Assembly: GCA_022819855.1 (NCBI GenBank)
Contig: JAJEGN010000016.1
Location: forward strand, 46,941-110,940
Direction of reading: 5' to 3'
Length of the DNA stretch: 64,000 nt
Source: Gammaproteobacteria bacterium
GTDB taxonomy: Bacteria; Pseudomonadota; Gammaproteobacteria; Steroidobacterales; Rariloculaceae
This document shows positions 45,084-55,509 of the stretch, one piece after another. The notes beneath the pieces were generated by a model. It did no database searches, was not told where the DNA came from, and was given only the letters and a program-made list of their open reading frames with translations. The position numbers and the translations under genes were made by a program. Numbering within the stretch: position 1 is the stretch's first letter; each line of letters starts with the position of its first letter.

Positions 45084-46583
45084 ATGCCTTCGGCTGCCGC
45101 CCGCGACGCGGCCCCCGATGAGACCCGCGATGCCGCCGGCGATGCCGCGCGCCGCAGGCGCTCGAAGATCGTCGCAACGCTTGGACCTGCAACCGATCGC
45201 CCCGATGTGCTGGAGCGGCTCATTCGCGCGGGCGCCGACGTTGTGCGGATCAACTTTTCCCATGGCTCGGCCGAGGACTGGGCGCGCCGCGTGCGTGCGG
45301 TCCGCGAGACCGCAGCCCGGGTCGGCCGCTACGTCGGGATCGTCGGCGACCTGCAGGGTCCGAAGATCCGTATCGAGTCATTTCGCGACGGCGCCGTGAC
45401 GCTTGAACCCGGCGAAGCGTTCGTGCTCGACACGGCGAAGGACCCTTCGGCCGGTGACGAACGCTCCGTCGGTGTCGCCTACCGGCGCCTTCCCGAGGAA
45501 GTACGTGCCGGCGATGCGGTGTTGCTCGATGACGGGCGGATCGTCCTTGCCGTCGACGAGGTGCGCGGCACCGAAGTCCGTTGCCGGGTCACACGCGGCG
45601 GCCGCGTCTCGAACCGCAAGGGCCTGAACAAGCAGGGCGGAGGACTTTCGGCTCCGGCACTGTCCGACAAGGACCGCGCCGACATCGAAACCGCGGCATC
45701 GCTGGAGCTCGATTTCGTGGCGGTGTCGTTCGCGCGGGAGGCCGCCGACATCAACGAAACCCGCTCGCTGCTGCGCGCCGCGGGTGGCGAGGCCTACGTC
45801 ATCGCCAAGATCGAACGCGCCGAGGCGGTCGAGAACATCAGCTCCATCATCGATGCGAGCGACGCCATCATGGTCGCGCGCGGCGACCTGTCCGTCGAGG
45901 TCGGCTACGCGTCGATGACGAGCCTGCAGAAGGGCCTGATCAGGGAAGCGCGCGAGCGCGACAAGGTGTCGATCACCGCGACGCAGATGCTCGAGTCCAT
46001 GGTGGCCAGCGCATCGCCCACGAGAGCCGAGGTTTCCGATGTCGCCAACGCCGTCATGGACGGCACCGATGCCGTGATGCTGTCGGCCGAGACAGCAGTC
46101 GGACAACATCCCGTCGAAGCGGTCGAGACGATGGCGAGAATCTGTGTCGGCGCCGAGAAGCACGAGACCGCGGGCGGCCGACCGAGTCATCTCGGCGATG
46201 AGCTCTTTCGCTACGTCGACGAGGCGATCGCGATGGCCGCGATGTACACGGCGAATCATCTGAAGGTCAAGGCGATCGTCGCGCTCACGGAATCCGGATC
46301 GACGGCGCTGTGGATGTCCCGCGTGCGCTCGGACATCCCGATCTACGCGTTTACGCGGCATGAGGTCACGCGCCGCCGCGTGACGCTGTATCGCGGCGTG
46401 TATCCCGTGTCCTTCGACCTCGAGCATATGGATCCGGCCCACGTCCACTCCGCCGCCTTCGAGACCTTGTTGCGGGACGGCGCTGTCGCTTCCGGCGACC
46501 TCGTGCTGCTCACGCGCGGCGAAACCAAGGGCGTGGCCGGCGGGACGAACACGATGCAGATCGTCACGGTGCCGGGGGAGTAG
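45084..46583 (+). CDS. pyk: Pyruvate kinase
   Basis: The roughly 499-residue enzyme makes pyruvate and ATP from phosphoenolpyruvate. It shows RSKIVATLGPATDRPDVLERLIRAGADVVRINFSHG, GDLQGPKIRI, the catalytic IAKIERAEAVENI, MVARGDLSVEVG and MLSAETAVGQHPVEAV (substrate loop MLSxETAxGxxP). An N-terminal extension of about 30 Ala/Asp/Arg residues is unusual. An in-frame GTG at 45057 with AGG eight bases upstream overlaps the glycerate kinase end and is a competing start. Confidence 0.95.
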   Translation: MPSAAARDAAPDETRDAAGDAARRRRSKIVATLGPATDRPDVLERLIRAGADVVRINFSHGSAEDWARRVRAVRETAARVGRYVGIVGDLQGPKIRIESFRDGAVTLEPGEAFVLDTAKDPSAGDERSVGVAYRRLPEEVRAGDAVLLDDGRIVLAVDEVRGTEVRCRVTRGGRVSNRKGLNKQGGGLSAPALSDKDRADIETAASLELDFVAVSFAREAADINETRSLLRAAGGEAYVIAKIERAEAVENISSIIDASDAIMVARGDLSVEVGYASMTSLQKGLIREARERDKVSITATQMLESMVASASPTRAEVSDVANAVMDGTDAVMLSAETAVGQHPVEAVETMARICVGAEKHETAGGRPSHLGDELFRYVDEAIAMAAMYTANHLKVKAIVALTESGSTALWMSRVRSDIPIYAFTRHEVTRRRVTLYRGVYPVSFDLEHMDPAHVHSAAFETLLRDGAVASGDLVLLTRGETKGVAGGTNTMQIVTVPGE

Positions 46584-46675
46584 CAGCGCGTGGCGGAAAC
46601 CGGCGTCGCACCGGGACCGGCGAGGCTGTCTTGTGCCAGAACGCAGCGGGTCGTTTGTCGCGGGCTGACGGGACC

Positions 46676-47875
46676 GTGGTGACTCCGGCCAGCCGCAAGG
46701 CCCTGATCCTGCCGGGCGCGGGCGCGCGCGGCGCCTACCAGGTCGGCGTGCTCAGGGCGATCGCCGAACTGCTGCCGCGCAACGCGGCCAATCCGTTTTC
46801 GGTGCTTTCCGGTTCCTCGGCCGGCGCGATCAATGCGGCGGTGCTCGCGAGCCGGGCAGTGAACTTTCGCCGCGCCGTCATGGCGCTCGACCGGGTCTGG
46901 GGGGCTTTCCGGACGAACCATGTGTTCCGTGCCGATAACTGGACGTTGTTCAAGTCGAGCCTGCACTGGTTCGGGGCGCTCGTCCTCGGCGGCCTCGGCC
47001 GCTACAACCCCCGGGGCCTGCTCGACAACTCGCCCTTGCGCGACCTTCTCGAGCGAAGCATCCCGTTCCCGCGGATCGCTCAAGCGATAGAAACGGGACG
47101 GCTCGACGCTCTCGCCGTTACGGCATCCGCCTACACTTCGGCACGCTCGGTGACCTTCGTTCAGGGGTCGCCGTCCACCAAGCCCTGGGCGCGTGTCAGA
47201 CGCATCGGCCGGCCCGCGACGATCGGCCTGGATCACCTCATGGCCAGTTCTTCGGTGCCGTTCGTGTTTCCCCCGGTACGCGTCGGCGGGGAGTTCTACG
47301 GCGACGGTTCGATACGGCACCTGGCGCCGTTGAGCCCGGCCATCCACCTCGGCGCGGACCGCCTGCTCGTCGTCGGTGTGCGCGACGAGCACGAGGAAAC
47401 GGAATCGCCGGCCGACTCGGCTCAGAGCACGCCGAGCCTGGCGCATCTTGCCGGGCACATGCTGGATACGCTCTTCATGGACGGGCTTTACGCGGATCTC
47501 GAGCGCGCAACGAGGCTCAATGCCATTCTCGAGCATGTCGATCTGTCCCACCTCGGGCCGCCGCTCGCAAATCTCCGTCCGCTCAAGACGCTGATCATCG
47601 TGCCGACGGAGGACCTTCGCGAAGTGGCCGCGCGCCACGTCGGCGAGTTGCCGTACGGCCTCAGGTTGCTGTTGCGCGGTCTCGGCGCCCTGAACCGGCA
47701 AGGGATGCAGTTCGTGAGCTATCTGCTGTTCGAGTCCGGCTTCACGCGGGAGCTCATCGCCATGGGCTATTCGGATGCGATGAACATGAGGCCGCAACTG
47801 GAGGCGTTCCTGTTCGACGAGCCGGGCGATGACGCGGGCTCGTCGGGGGCGCCGCAGTCGAACCGCGCGCCCTGA
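46676..47875 (+). CDS. Patatin-like phospholipase
   Basis: The protein of about 399 residues has the patatin catalytic dyad: an oxyanion loop LPGAGARGAYQVGVLRAI, the nucleophile elbow GSSAGAINAAVLAS (GxSxG) and the DGG-like FYGDGSIRHLAPLSPAIHLGADR with Asp. This predicts a lipid acyl hydrolase, either a cytoplasmic or peripheral phospholipase. No signal peptide is visible. The start is uncertain: tandem GTG codons at 46676/46679 lie close to the conserved part, while the tracked TTG at 46631 adds 15 residues. It follows pyk by about 90 bases and may share its transcript. Confidence 0.9.
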   Translation: MVTPASRKALILPGAGARGAYQVGVLRAIAELLPRNAANPFSVLSGSSAGAINAAVLASRAVNFRRAVMALDRVWGAFRTNHVFRADNWTLFKSSLHWFGALVLGGLGRYNPRGLLDNSPLRDLLERSIPFPRIAQAIETGRLDALAVTASAYTSARSVTFVQGSPSTKPWARVRRIGRPATIGLDHLMASSSVPFVFPPVRVGGEFYGDGSIRHLAPLSPAIHLGADRLLVVGVRDEHEETESPADSAQSTPSLAHLAGHMLDTLFMDGLYADLERATRLNAILEHVDLSHLGPPLANLRPLKTLIIVPTEDLREVAARHVGELPYGLRLLLRGLGALNRQGMQFVSYLLFESGFTRELIAMGYSDAMNMRPQLEAFLFDEPGDDAGSSGAPQSNRAP

Positions 47876-47902
47876 GCGGCTCTGCGCAAGTCCGGCTGCG
47901 CG

Positions 47903-49261
47903 CTACAGCAGTATCCAGGTCCCGAAGCCGAAGAACGCGGCGAGCCCGACCACGTCGGTAATCGTCGTCAGCACGACGCCGCCGGCGAGCGCCGGATCGA
48001 TGCCGAGCCGCTTGAGCGCCAGCGGTACGCTGACGCCCGTCACCGCGGCACAGAGCAGGTTCACCGCGAGCGCGAGTGCGATGACGAGGCCGATCTTCCA
48101 GGTTTCGAACCACCACGACGTCAGCAATGCGACCACACAGGCCCAGCCCGCCGCGTTGAGGAGCGCCACCCCGAACTCCTTGCTCAACAGCCACCGCGCG
48201 TTCGACCGTTCGACCTGCCCGAGCGCGATGCCGCGCGTGATCAGGATCAGCGTCTGGCTGCCGGCGATGCCGCCCATGCTCGGCACGACGGGCATGAGGA
48301 TGGCGAGCATCACGACCTGGTCGAGCGTGGCCTCGAAGAGATTCGCGACGCCGGCAGCGAGGAACGCCGTGGCGAGGTTGACGCCGAGCCAGATGGACCT
48401 GCGCCGCGCACTGACCGCGACCGGCGCGAACATGTCGTCGTCTTCGTCGAGGCCGGCCATGCTGAGCACGGAACGGCTGGCTTCGTCGACCATGACATCG
48501 ACGACGTCGTCCACCGTGATCCTGCCGAGCAGCTTGCCCTTGTCGTCGATCACGGCCGCCGACACGAGATCGTGGTTGTCGAACAGCGTCACGACTTCGG
48601 TCGCGGTTGCGGTCGCCCCGATCGAGGGCACGCCGGTGTCCATGATCTCGCCCACGGTCTGTTCAGGTTCGGCCGTGATGAGGCGCGTGATGTAGAGGCA
48701 GCCGAGATAGCCGCCGTCCCGGTTCACGACGAAGAGGGCATCGGTGCCTTCGGGAATCTCGCGAAGCATCCGCAGGTAGCGGAGCACGACCCCCGCGTTC
48801 ACGTCGCTGCGCACCGTCAGTGTGTCGGGGTCCATGAGCCCGCCGGCGCTGTCCTCCTCGTACTCGAGGACTGCCTGGAGGCTCTGTCGGTCGCTGGCGT
48901 CCAGGGACCGCAGGACTTCCCTGGTGATGGCGTCGGGGAGTTCGGAGACCAGGTCCGCGAGGTCGTCGATATCCAGACCCGCCGCGGCGGCAACGAGCTC
49001 CGCGGAATCCATCTGCCTGATGAGGCTGTTGCGGACTTCGTCGTTGACTTCGACGAGCACGCCGCCCTCGTCCTCCAGGTCGACGAGTTCCCAGACGATC
49101 GCGCGCTGGGTGGGCGGCAGCGATTCGAGAAGATCCGCGATCTCGGCCGGGGTCAGGGCGTTGAGCAGACGCCCGATCTGGCGCATGGCCCCCTTGTCGA
49201 GCGCCTCGCGCAGCGTCTGCAGCCGCGTCGACTGGGCAAATTGCTCCGGCGCTGGGGTCAT
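47903..49261 (-). CDS. mgtE: Magnesium transporter MgtE
   Basis: The 452-residue protein has the full MgtE layout. A soluble N domain spans residues 1-130 (LNALTPAEIADLLESLPPTQRAIVWELV) and two CBS domains span about 130-255 (AGGLMDPDTLTVRSDVNAGVVL; VGEIMDTGVPSIGA). A plug helix and five transmembrane helices follow, containing the pore signature PVVPSMGGIAGSQTLILITRGIALG. It is a channel-like Mg2+ importer gated by cytosolic Mg2+. It lies downstream of the RapZ-like gene on the same strand, with a 140-base gap. Confidence 0.96.
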   Translation of the reverse strand: MTPAPEQFAQSTRLQTLREALDKGAMRQIGRLLNALTPAEIADLLESLPPTQRAIVWELVDLEDEGGVLVEVNDEVRNSLIRQMDSAELVAAAAGLDIDDLADLVSELPDAITREVLRSLDASDRQSLQAVLEYEEDSAGGLMDPDTLTVRSDVNAGVVLRYLRMLREIPEGTDALFVVNRDGGYLGCLYITRLITAEPEQTVGEIMDTGVPSIGATATATEVVTLFDNHDLVSAAVIDDKGKLLGRITVDDVVDVMVDEASRSVLSMAGLDEDDDMFAPVAVSARRRSIWLGVNLATAFLAAGVANLFEATLDQVVMLAILMPVVPSMGGIAGSQTLILITRGIALGQVERSNARWLLSKEFGVALLNAAGWACVVALLTSWWFETWKIGLVIALALAVNLLCAAVTGVSVPLALKRLGIDPALAGGVVLTTITDVVGLAAFFGFGTWILL

Positions 49262-49401
49262 CGCGGTCTCGCGGGACGACGAGAGGAGGCGCGAGTGTAG
49301 CCGGGCCGGCAGTGGAGGTCTAACAGGGCGGCGCGTGTCGTATCAGGGGCGCTCCGGGCGTTGCCGGGTGCGGCACGCTCCCGGCCTGCGGCGCACATCG
49401 T

Positions 49402-49821
49402 TCATGACAGCTCGAGGTGCCGTGTCGAAATCGGCCCGTAATCCCCGGCAAGGCGTTCGGCGACGCATTCGGCGACGTAGACCGAGCGATGCTGACCGCC
49501 CGTGCAGCCGATGGCGAGCGTCAACGGCGAACGCTGCCGCCGCCTGTTCTCCCGCATTCGCTGTTCGACGAAGCGGGCGATCGTCCGCACCATGGCCTGC
49601 GCGCGCGGTTGCGCGTCGAGGAAAGCCCTGACGCGCTCGTCCTTTCCGCTGAGCGCGCGCAGCGAACGTTCCCAGTAGGGATTCGGCAGCTCCCGCACGT
49701 CGAACACGACATCGGCATCGGGCGGGCGCCGGTGCTTGTAGCCGAACGACTCGATGCGTATCGGCGTTGCGCTCGTGGCCGTGTCTACGCGAACGCTCCT
49801 AGCGGGCGACGCTCCTCGCAT
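49402..49821 (-). CDS. Standalone RapZ C-terminal domain protein
   Basis: The 139-residue product matches only the C-terminal domain of the RNase adapter RapZ: IESFGYKHRRPPDADVVFDVRELPNPYW, VRAFLDAQ and TLAIGCTGGQHRSVYVAECVAERLA. In enterobacteria this domain binds GlmZ/GlmY RNA and glucosamine-6-phosphate, while the missing N-terminal half holds the P-loop NTPase. There is no room for that half here: the start lies inside the hpf 3' end (23-base overlap). So this is a genuinely short protein and not a fragment at a contig edge. It sits at the rapZ position after rpoN-hpf, with ptsN absent. Confidence 0.85.
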   Translation of the reverse strand: MRGASPARSVRVDTATSATPIRIESFGYKHRRPPDADVVFDVRELPNPYWERSLRALSGKDERVRAFLDAQPRAQAMVRTIARFVEQRMRENRRRQRSPLTLAIGCTGGQHRSVYVAECVAERLAGDYGPISTRHLELS

Positions 49822-50107
49822 GGTGATCCGTCAGTTTCTCCTTGTGCCGCCTGACCTGGCGGTCGAGCTTGTCGACCAGCCCGTCGATCGCGGCATACAT
49901 GTCGCCCGCCACGGAGTCCGCGTGGATCGTGACGCCCCGCAAATGAATCGTGGCTTCGGCCCTGTGAGCGAGCTTCTCGACCGTGAGGATGCAACGCATG
50001 TCGGTAAGGTGATCGAAATGCCGTTCGACCCTGGCCATTTTCTTGACCACGTAGCTGCGCATGGCGGGCGAAACGTCGATGTGATGACCGGTTACCGTTA
50101 ACTGCAT
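49799..50107 (-). CDS. hpf: Ribosome hibernation promoting factor (short HPF/YfiA family)
   Basis: The 102-residue protein begins MQLTVTGHHIDVSPAMRSYVVKKMARVERHFDHL, and contains KLAHRAEATIHLRG and AVAGDMYAAIDGL-type segments (here SVAGDMYAAIDGLVDKLDRQVRRHKEKL). It binds the ribosome decoding region in stationary phase and helps form inactive dimers. AAGGAG stands eight bases before the ATG. The position after rpoN is the standard gammaproteobacterial order. Confidence 0.95.
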   Translation of the reverse strand: MQLTVTGHHIDVSPAMRSYVVKKMARVERHFDHLTDMRCILTVEKLAHRAEATIHLRGVTIHADSVAGDMYAAIDGLVDKLDRQVRRHKEKLTDHHARSVAR

Positions 50108-50141
50108 GTTGGCGCTCCTTGGGCCTCTCGTTCAGGGTAGT

Positions 50142-51647
50142 TCATCCGGCGAGCCTGCGTTGCCTGCGGTCGCTCGATGAGGGGATCTTCAGTGTTTCGC
50201 GGTACTTCGCCACCGTGCGGCGCGCGACGTGGACGCCGTCTTCGGCGAGCATTCGCGCGATCCGGCTGTCGCTGAGCGGCTTTTCCGGGTTTTCCGCGGC
50301 GACAAGCTTGCGGATCTTGGCGCGCACGGCCGTGGAAGAGCGGTCGCCCTCGCTGCCGCCGACGTGGCTCGAAAAGAAATACCTGAGTTCGAACATGCCG
50401 CGCGGCGTCAGCATGTACTTGTTGGCCGTGACGCGCGAGATCGTCGACTCGTGCATGCCGATCGCTTCGGCGACGTCGCGCAGGACCATGGGCTGCATGT
50501 GTTCGTCGCCATGCTCGAGGAACGCCGACTGGCGTTCCACGATCGTGAGCGCGACCCGCGCCAGGGTCTCGTTGCGTATTTCGAGGCTGCGGATGAGCCA
50601 GCGCGCCTCCTGAAGCTGGGTCCTGAGCACGTCGTAGTCGCTGCTGCGGCCAAGCGAGCCCGCGTATACGGGATTGACCCTGAGCCTCGGTGCGATCGAG
50701 TCGTTGAGCTCCACGACCCAACGGCCGTCGACGCGTCGGACGAATACATCGGGAACGACATAATCTGCCGCTGCTGCCTGGACCGCGGCGCCCGGGCGCG
50801 GGTGGCAGGCTCGAACGAGTAGCAGGGCATCCTTGAGTTCGCTGCCTGTCACGCGGAGTTGACGCTTGAGCGCGTCGTAGCGCTGCTCCGCCAGCAGTTC
50901 GAGATGCTCGCGTGCGATCGTGCGGGCGAGATCGAGACCCGGGACCTCCCGATCGAGTTGGTCGAGCTGCAGCAACATGCATTCGGCAACGGAGCGCGCC
51001 GCGACCCCGGCCGGGTCGAAGGTCTGCACGCGTTCGAGCATCGATTCGATCTCGGCAGGCGACGCGACGACGTCGGGCGCCAGCGTCGCGCGAATCGTCT
51101 CGAGGTCGTCGGTGACGTAGCCGTCATCGTTCACGGCATCGATGATCGCCTGCCCGATCGCCGTGCTGCGAGGGTCGAGGTTCTCGAGTTCCAGTTGCCA
51201 CAACAGGTGGTCGCTGAGCGTTTCGTCGGAGCGGTCAGCATGCTCGAAAGTGGGCAGGGAGTCGCCGTGCCTGACCGTCTCCGACGGTCCTGCTCTTTGT
51301 GCGTCGTCCCAGCCTCCGGCGGCAGGCGCGTCAAGATCGGCGCCTCCGTCCGCGCCGTCGGTAGCCCCGGAGGGCGCGTCGAAGTCAAGGCCGCCGTCCG
51401 CGCCGTCGGCGGCATCCGCCGTTGCGTCCCGCTCGAAGCTTGCATCGCTGCCGCCGCCCGCGTCGCCGGCGCCGGGCGCCTCCGCGTCCGGTTCGTCGAT
51501 CTCGAGCATCACGTTCTGCTCGAGCGCCTGCTGGATGCGGACCCTGAGGTCGATGATCGGCAACTGCAGCAGGTGGATCGCCTGCTGCAGTTGCGGCGTC
51601 ATCTTGAGCTGCTGCGAGAGCCGCAGTTGCAGGGCCGGCTTCAGCAT
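50142..51647 (-). CDS. rpoN: RNA polymerase sigma-54 factor
   Basis: The 501-residue sigma factor recognises -24/-12 promoters and needs AAA+ activators. Region I is Gln/Leu-rich (LRLSQQLKMTPQLQQAIHLLQLP), the core-binding domain follows (DHLLWQLELENL...), then the HTH (VLRDVAEAIGMHESTISRVTANKYM) and the RpoN box ARRTVAKYRE near the C-terminus. The acidic linker between region I and the core-binding domain (about residues 50-125) is long and contains a 16-residue tandem duplication. It follows lptB by 14 bases. No ptsN lies downstream, which is unusual. Confidence 0.97.
   Translation of the reverse strand: MLKPALQLRLSQQLKMTPQLQQAIHLLQLPIIDLRVRIQQALEQNVMLEIDEPDAEAPGAGDAGGGSDASFERDATADAADGADGGLDFDAPSGATDGADGGADLDAPAAGGWDDAQRAGPSETVRHGDSLPTFEHADRSDETLSDHLLWQLELENLDPRSTAIGQAIIDAVNDDGYVTDDLETIRATLAPDVVASPAEIESMLERVQTFDPAGVAARSVAECMLLQLDQLDREVPGLDLARTIAREHLELLAEQRYDALKRQLRVTGSELKDALLLVRACHPRPGAAVQAAAADYVVPDVFVRRVDGRWVVELNDSIAPRLRVNPVYAGSLGRSSDYDVLRTQLQEARWLIRSLEIRNETLARVALTIVERQSAFLEHGDEHMQPMVLRDVAEAIGMHESTISRVTANKYMLTPRGMFELRYFFSSHVGGSEGDRSSTAVRAKIRKLVAAENPEKPLSDSRIARMLAEDGVHVARRTVAKYRETLKIPSSSDRRQRRLAG
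51325..51420. repeat. 48-bp tandem duplication inside the rpoN linker
   Basis: Two 48-bp units (51325-51372 and 51373-51420) share GGCGCGTC and CCGTCCGCGCCGTCGG at identical offsets. They encode two DGADGG-containing 16-residue blocks in the acidic sigma-54 linker. The period is a multiple of three, so the frame is kept. Confidence 0.75.
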
Positions 51648-51662
51648 TCGGTCGCCCGCATG

Positions 51663-52388
51663 TCAGAGTGAGAAGTCCTCGCCGAGGTAGACCTCTCGTA
51701 CGTTCCTGTTGGCCAGAATCTCATTCGGTGTGCCGGCGGCCATCAGTGCGCCTTCGTTCAGGATATAGGCATGCTGGCAAATTCCAAGCGTTTCGCGCAC
51801 GTTGTGGTCGGTGACCAGAACGCCGATTTCGCGTTGGCTCAGTTGTCCTATGATGCGCTGGATATCGACCACCGATATCGGATCGACGCCGGCGAAGGGC
51901 TCGTCAAGCAGAACGAACTTAGGGTTGGCCGCGAGGGCCCGGGCAATCTCGACCCTGCGGCGTTCCCCGCCCGAAAGGCTCACGCCGAGACTGTCCCTGA
52001 CGTGGCCGATGTGCAGTTCTTCGAGCAGTTCTTCGAGTTCGGCCTGCCGGGCGGCGCGGTTCAATCCCGAGCGGGTCTCGAGTATCGCGCGAATGTTGTC
52101 GGCAACGCTGAGCTTGCGAAACACCGATGCCTCCTGCGGCAGGTAGCCGAGGCCGAGTTGGGCGCGCCGGTGAACGGGCTGACGCGTGATGTCCTTGCCG
52201 TTGAGCAGGATGTTGCCGCGGTCGCAGCGCAGGAGTCCCACGATCATGTAGAAGGCCGTCGTCTTGCCGGCGCCGTTCGGGCCGAGCAGGCCGACAACCT
52301 CGCCGCTCTCGATCGTGAGCGTCAGTTCCTTGACGACTTCCCGCTGGCGATAGCGTTTGGCGATTCCGCGCGCCTCGAGCTTGCTCAT
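51663..52388 (-). CDS. lptB: LPS export ABC ATPase LptB
   Basis: The 241-residue ATPase powers extraction of LPS from the inner membrane with LptFG and LptC. It has Walker [21 protein letters not shown], the family-specific [17 protein letters not shown], the signature [16 protein letters not shown] and Walker [17 protein letters not shown], then H-loop [11 protein letters not shown]. Its start overlaps the lptA stop (ATGA). It belongs to an lptC-lptA-lptB-rpoN-hpf transcript. Confidence 0.97.
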   Translation of the reverse strand: MSKLEARGIAKRYRQREVVKELTLTIESGEVVGLLGPNGAGKTTAFYMIVGLLRCDRGNILLNGKDITRQPVHRRAQLGLGYLPQEASVFRKLSVADNIRAILETRSGLNRAARQAELEELLEELHIGHVRDSLGVSLSGGERRRVEIARALAANPKFVLLDEPFAGVDPISVVDIQRIIGQLSQREIGVLVTDHNVRETLGICQHAYILNEGALMAAGTPNEILANRNVREVYLGEDFSL

Positions 52389-53128
52389 ATCGGCTCGGGC
52401 GAATCCGCTTCCGGCGTTTCCTCCTCCGCCGGCGGCACGATCAGGATCGTAAACGGTTCGCCGCAGTCGGACGTGCCTGATGCCACCTGTTCCTGGGTCA
52501 GGTCGTAGATCAGGTCGCAGCCGCGAATCTCGTTGGGACCGACGACGAGCGCCGCGTCGCCTTCCATGCGCACGGTGCCCGCGACGTTGTCGTAATGCAC
52601 GCGGCTGGAGGTGCCGCGCACGCGTTCCTCACGCTGCGGCTGCGTGTCCTCGAACGTCACGGGGTCGCCCAGCAGTTCGCCCATGACGAGCTGATGCGAG
52701 TCGAAGGAAAACACGGCGCGTTCTGCCGCGATGACGGCCGATTCGATCGCGATCGTGACGTTGCCGCTGAACTCCCATTCGCTGGCCGCGAAGTCGAGAC
52801 CGGAGGCCGTGGCAAGGTCGGCTTCGATGCTGAGCTCGCCCTGCGTTATGCGTACGCCCTCGATCGAGAACTCGTTCGACGCGCGGTCGATCGAGGTCGT
52901 CGTCGCTTCGAGCGAGATCGTCTGCGGAGTTTCGTCGGCCTGCCCGAGCGCCAGGCATGGCCAAAGGACACAAAGCGCCACGAGCTGGCGCCGTCGACGT
53001 GCTTCGGCAAATCGCTGCAAGCCGCGCCACGCTCCGCCGGAAACATCCGGAACTGCTCGAGACGCAATCGATATCCTTTCCATGAGCGATTGTCTTATGC
53101 GGCGAACAACTCTTCGGAGCAGTCTCAT
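52385..53128 (-). CDS. lptA: LPS transport periplasmic protein LptA
   Basis: The 247-residue protein has the OstA/LptA beta-jellyroll pattern: [77 protein letters not shown] and [16 protein letters not shown]. These form the periplasmic bridge for LPS. The signal-like hydrophobic stretch ([16 protein letters not shown]) starts only around residue 48, after an Arg-rich region. A start at M16 would shorten this, yet the ATGA overlap with lptC favours the ATG at 53128. Confidence 0.9.
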   Translation of the reverse strand: MRLLRRVVRRIRQSLMERISIASRAVPDVSGGAWRGLQRFAEARRRRQLVALCVLWPCLALGQADETPQTISLEATTTSIDRASNEFSIEGVRITQGELSIEADLATASGLDFAASEWEFSGNVTIAIESAVIAAERAVFSFDSHQLVMGELLGDPVTFEDTQPQREERVRGTSSRVHYDNVAGTVRMEGDAALVVGPNEIRGCDLIYDLTQEQVASGTSDCGEPFTILIVPPAEEETPEADSPEPI

Positions 53129-53703
53129 TCAGAGCGTTCCCGGGGATCGAACCGGCCATGTACGCTTGAAAGTTCGAGCCTGTCGTCCTTGAGGTCGGCG
53201 GACAGTCCGTTCGCTTCGAGCCGGTTGCCGTCGAACGACAGGATCACCGGTGAATCGGTAGTCGCCGTATATCGCTCCGGTTCCAGTAGCAGCCGGTCCG
53301 CTTCGATCACGACTTGCCTCGACGGTTCCTCGGCGGCGCTCGTCACGCGGATGTTCCCGCGCAGATTGAGCCAGGACCGGTCACTCGGAGCGGTGGCCCG
53401 CTCGGCCTCGACGAGCCACGCGACGGCTTCGCTGTCCCGGTATTGCACGCGGACATCGCTGAGTTCGAGCTCGCGCTCGCTGCCGGATTCCTCGACCCGG
53501 CCGGCAACGATGCGAAACATGACGGCGCCCGCGTCGTCCGTGCCGAGGAGCGTCACATCCTCGAGGTAGTAGCCCGGAGGCGCATCTGCGGGGGGCCCGG
53601 CGGGTCGTTGATCTGCGGCATCCGGGCGACTCGCGAGCCACGTCACGAGGGCTGCCGTGCACAGCACGACGTAGACGGCAGAGTTTCGGGCATTGAAGTG
53701 CAT
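53125..53703 (-). CDS. lptC: LPS export system protein LptC
   Basis: The 192-residue bitopic protein has one N-terminal transmembrane helix (SAVYVVLCTAALVTWLAS) and a periplasmic jellyroll (YYLEDVTLLGTDDAGAVMFRIVAGRVEES, ITSAA-like strands, IVEADRLLLEPERYTATTDSPVIL). It passes LPS from LptBFG to LptA. I chose the ATG at 53703; the tracked ATG at 53727 adds eight residues. It heads the lpt-rpoN run. kdsC and kdsD, which often precede it, are not present. Confidence 0.9.
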   Translation of the reverse strand: MHFNARNSAVYVVLCTAALVTWLASRPDAADQRPAGPPADAPPGYYLEDVTLLGTDDAGAVMFRIVAGRVEESGSERELELSDVRVQYRDSEAVAWLVEAERATAPSDRSWLNLRGNIRVTSAAEEPSRQVVIEADRLLLEPERYTATTDSPVILSFDGNRLEANGLSADLKDDRLELSSVHGRFDPRERSE

Positions 53704-53954
53704 GTCGCGTGGGGCGTTACGCAGCACCGGCTTGCGATGTCAGCTTCGATTGTACGCCATGCCGCCCGGTGGACCGGAACGACTGAGCGCATGTGCCGGA
53801 AAGCGCCAGGCCGCTGAATTTGCGGTGCGCTGCGCTCGCGCCCGGTCAGCCGTCCTCGGCGAGGCGAACCGGCGCTCCACGCCGCGCGGCGCTCACGGCG
53901 TACTGATAGACTACACGCCGGTCGCCGGCAGGCGCGATCCGGGCGGAAGAGGCG

Positions 53955-55470
<1,516 letters not shown>

Positions 55471-55509
55471 CGGTCTGCGCTGACCCGTCCGGACGCGCAC
55501 GCTGCGGCT

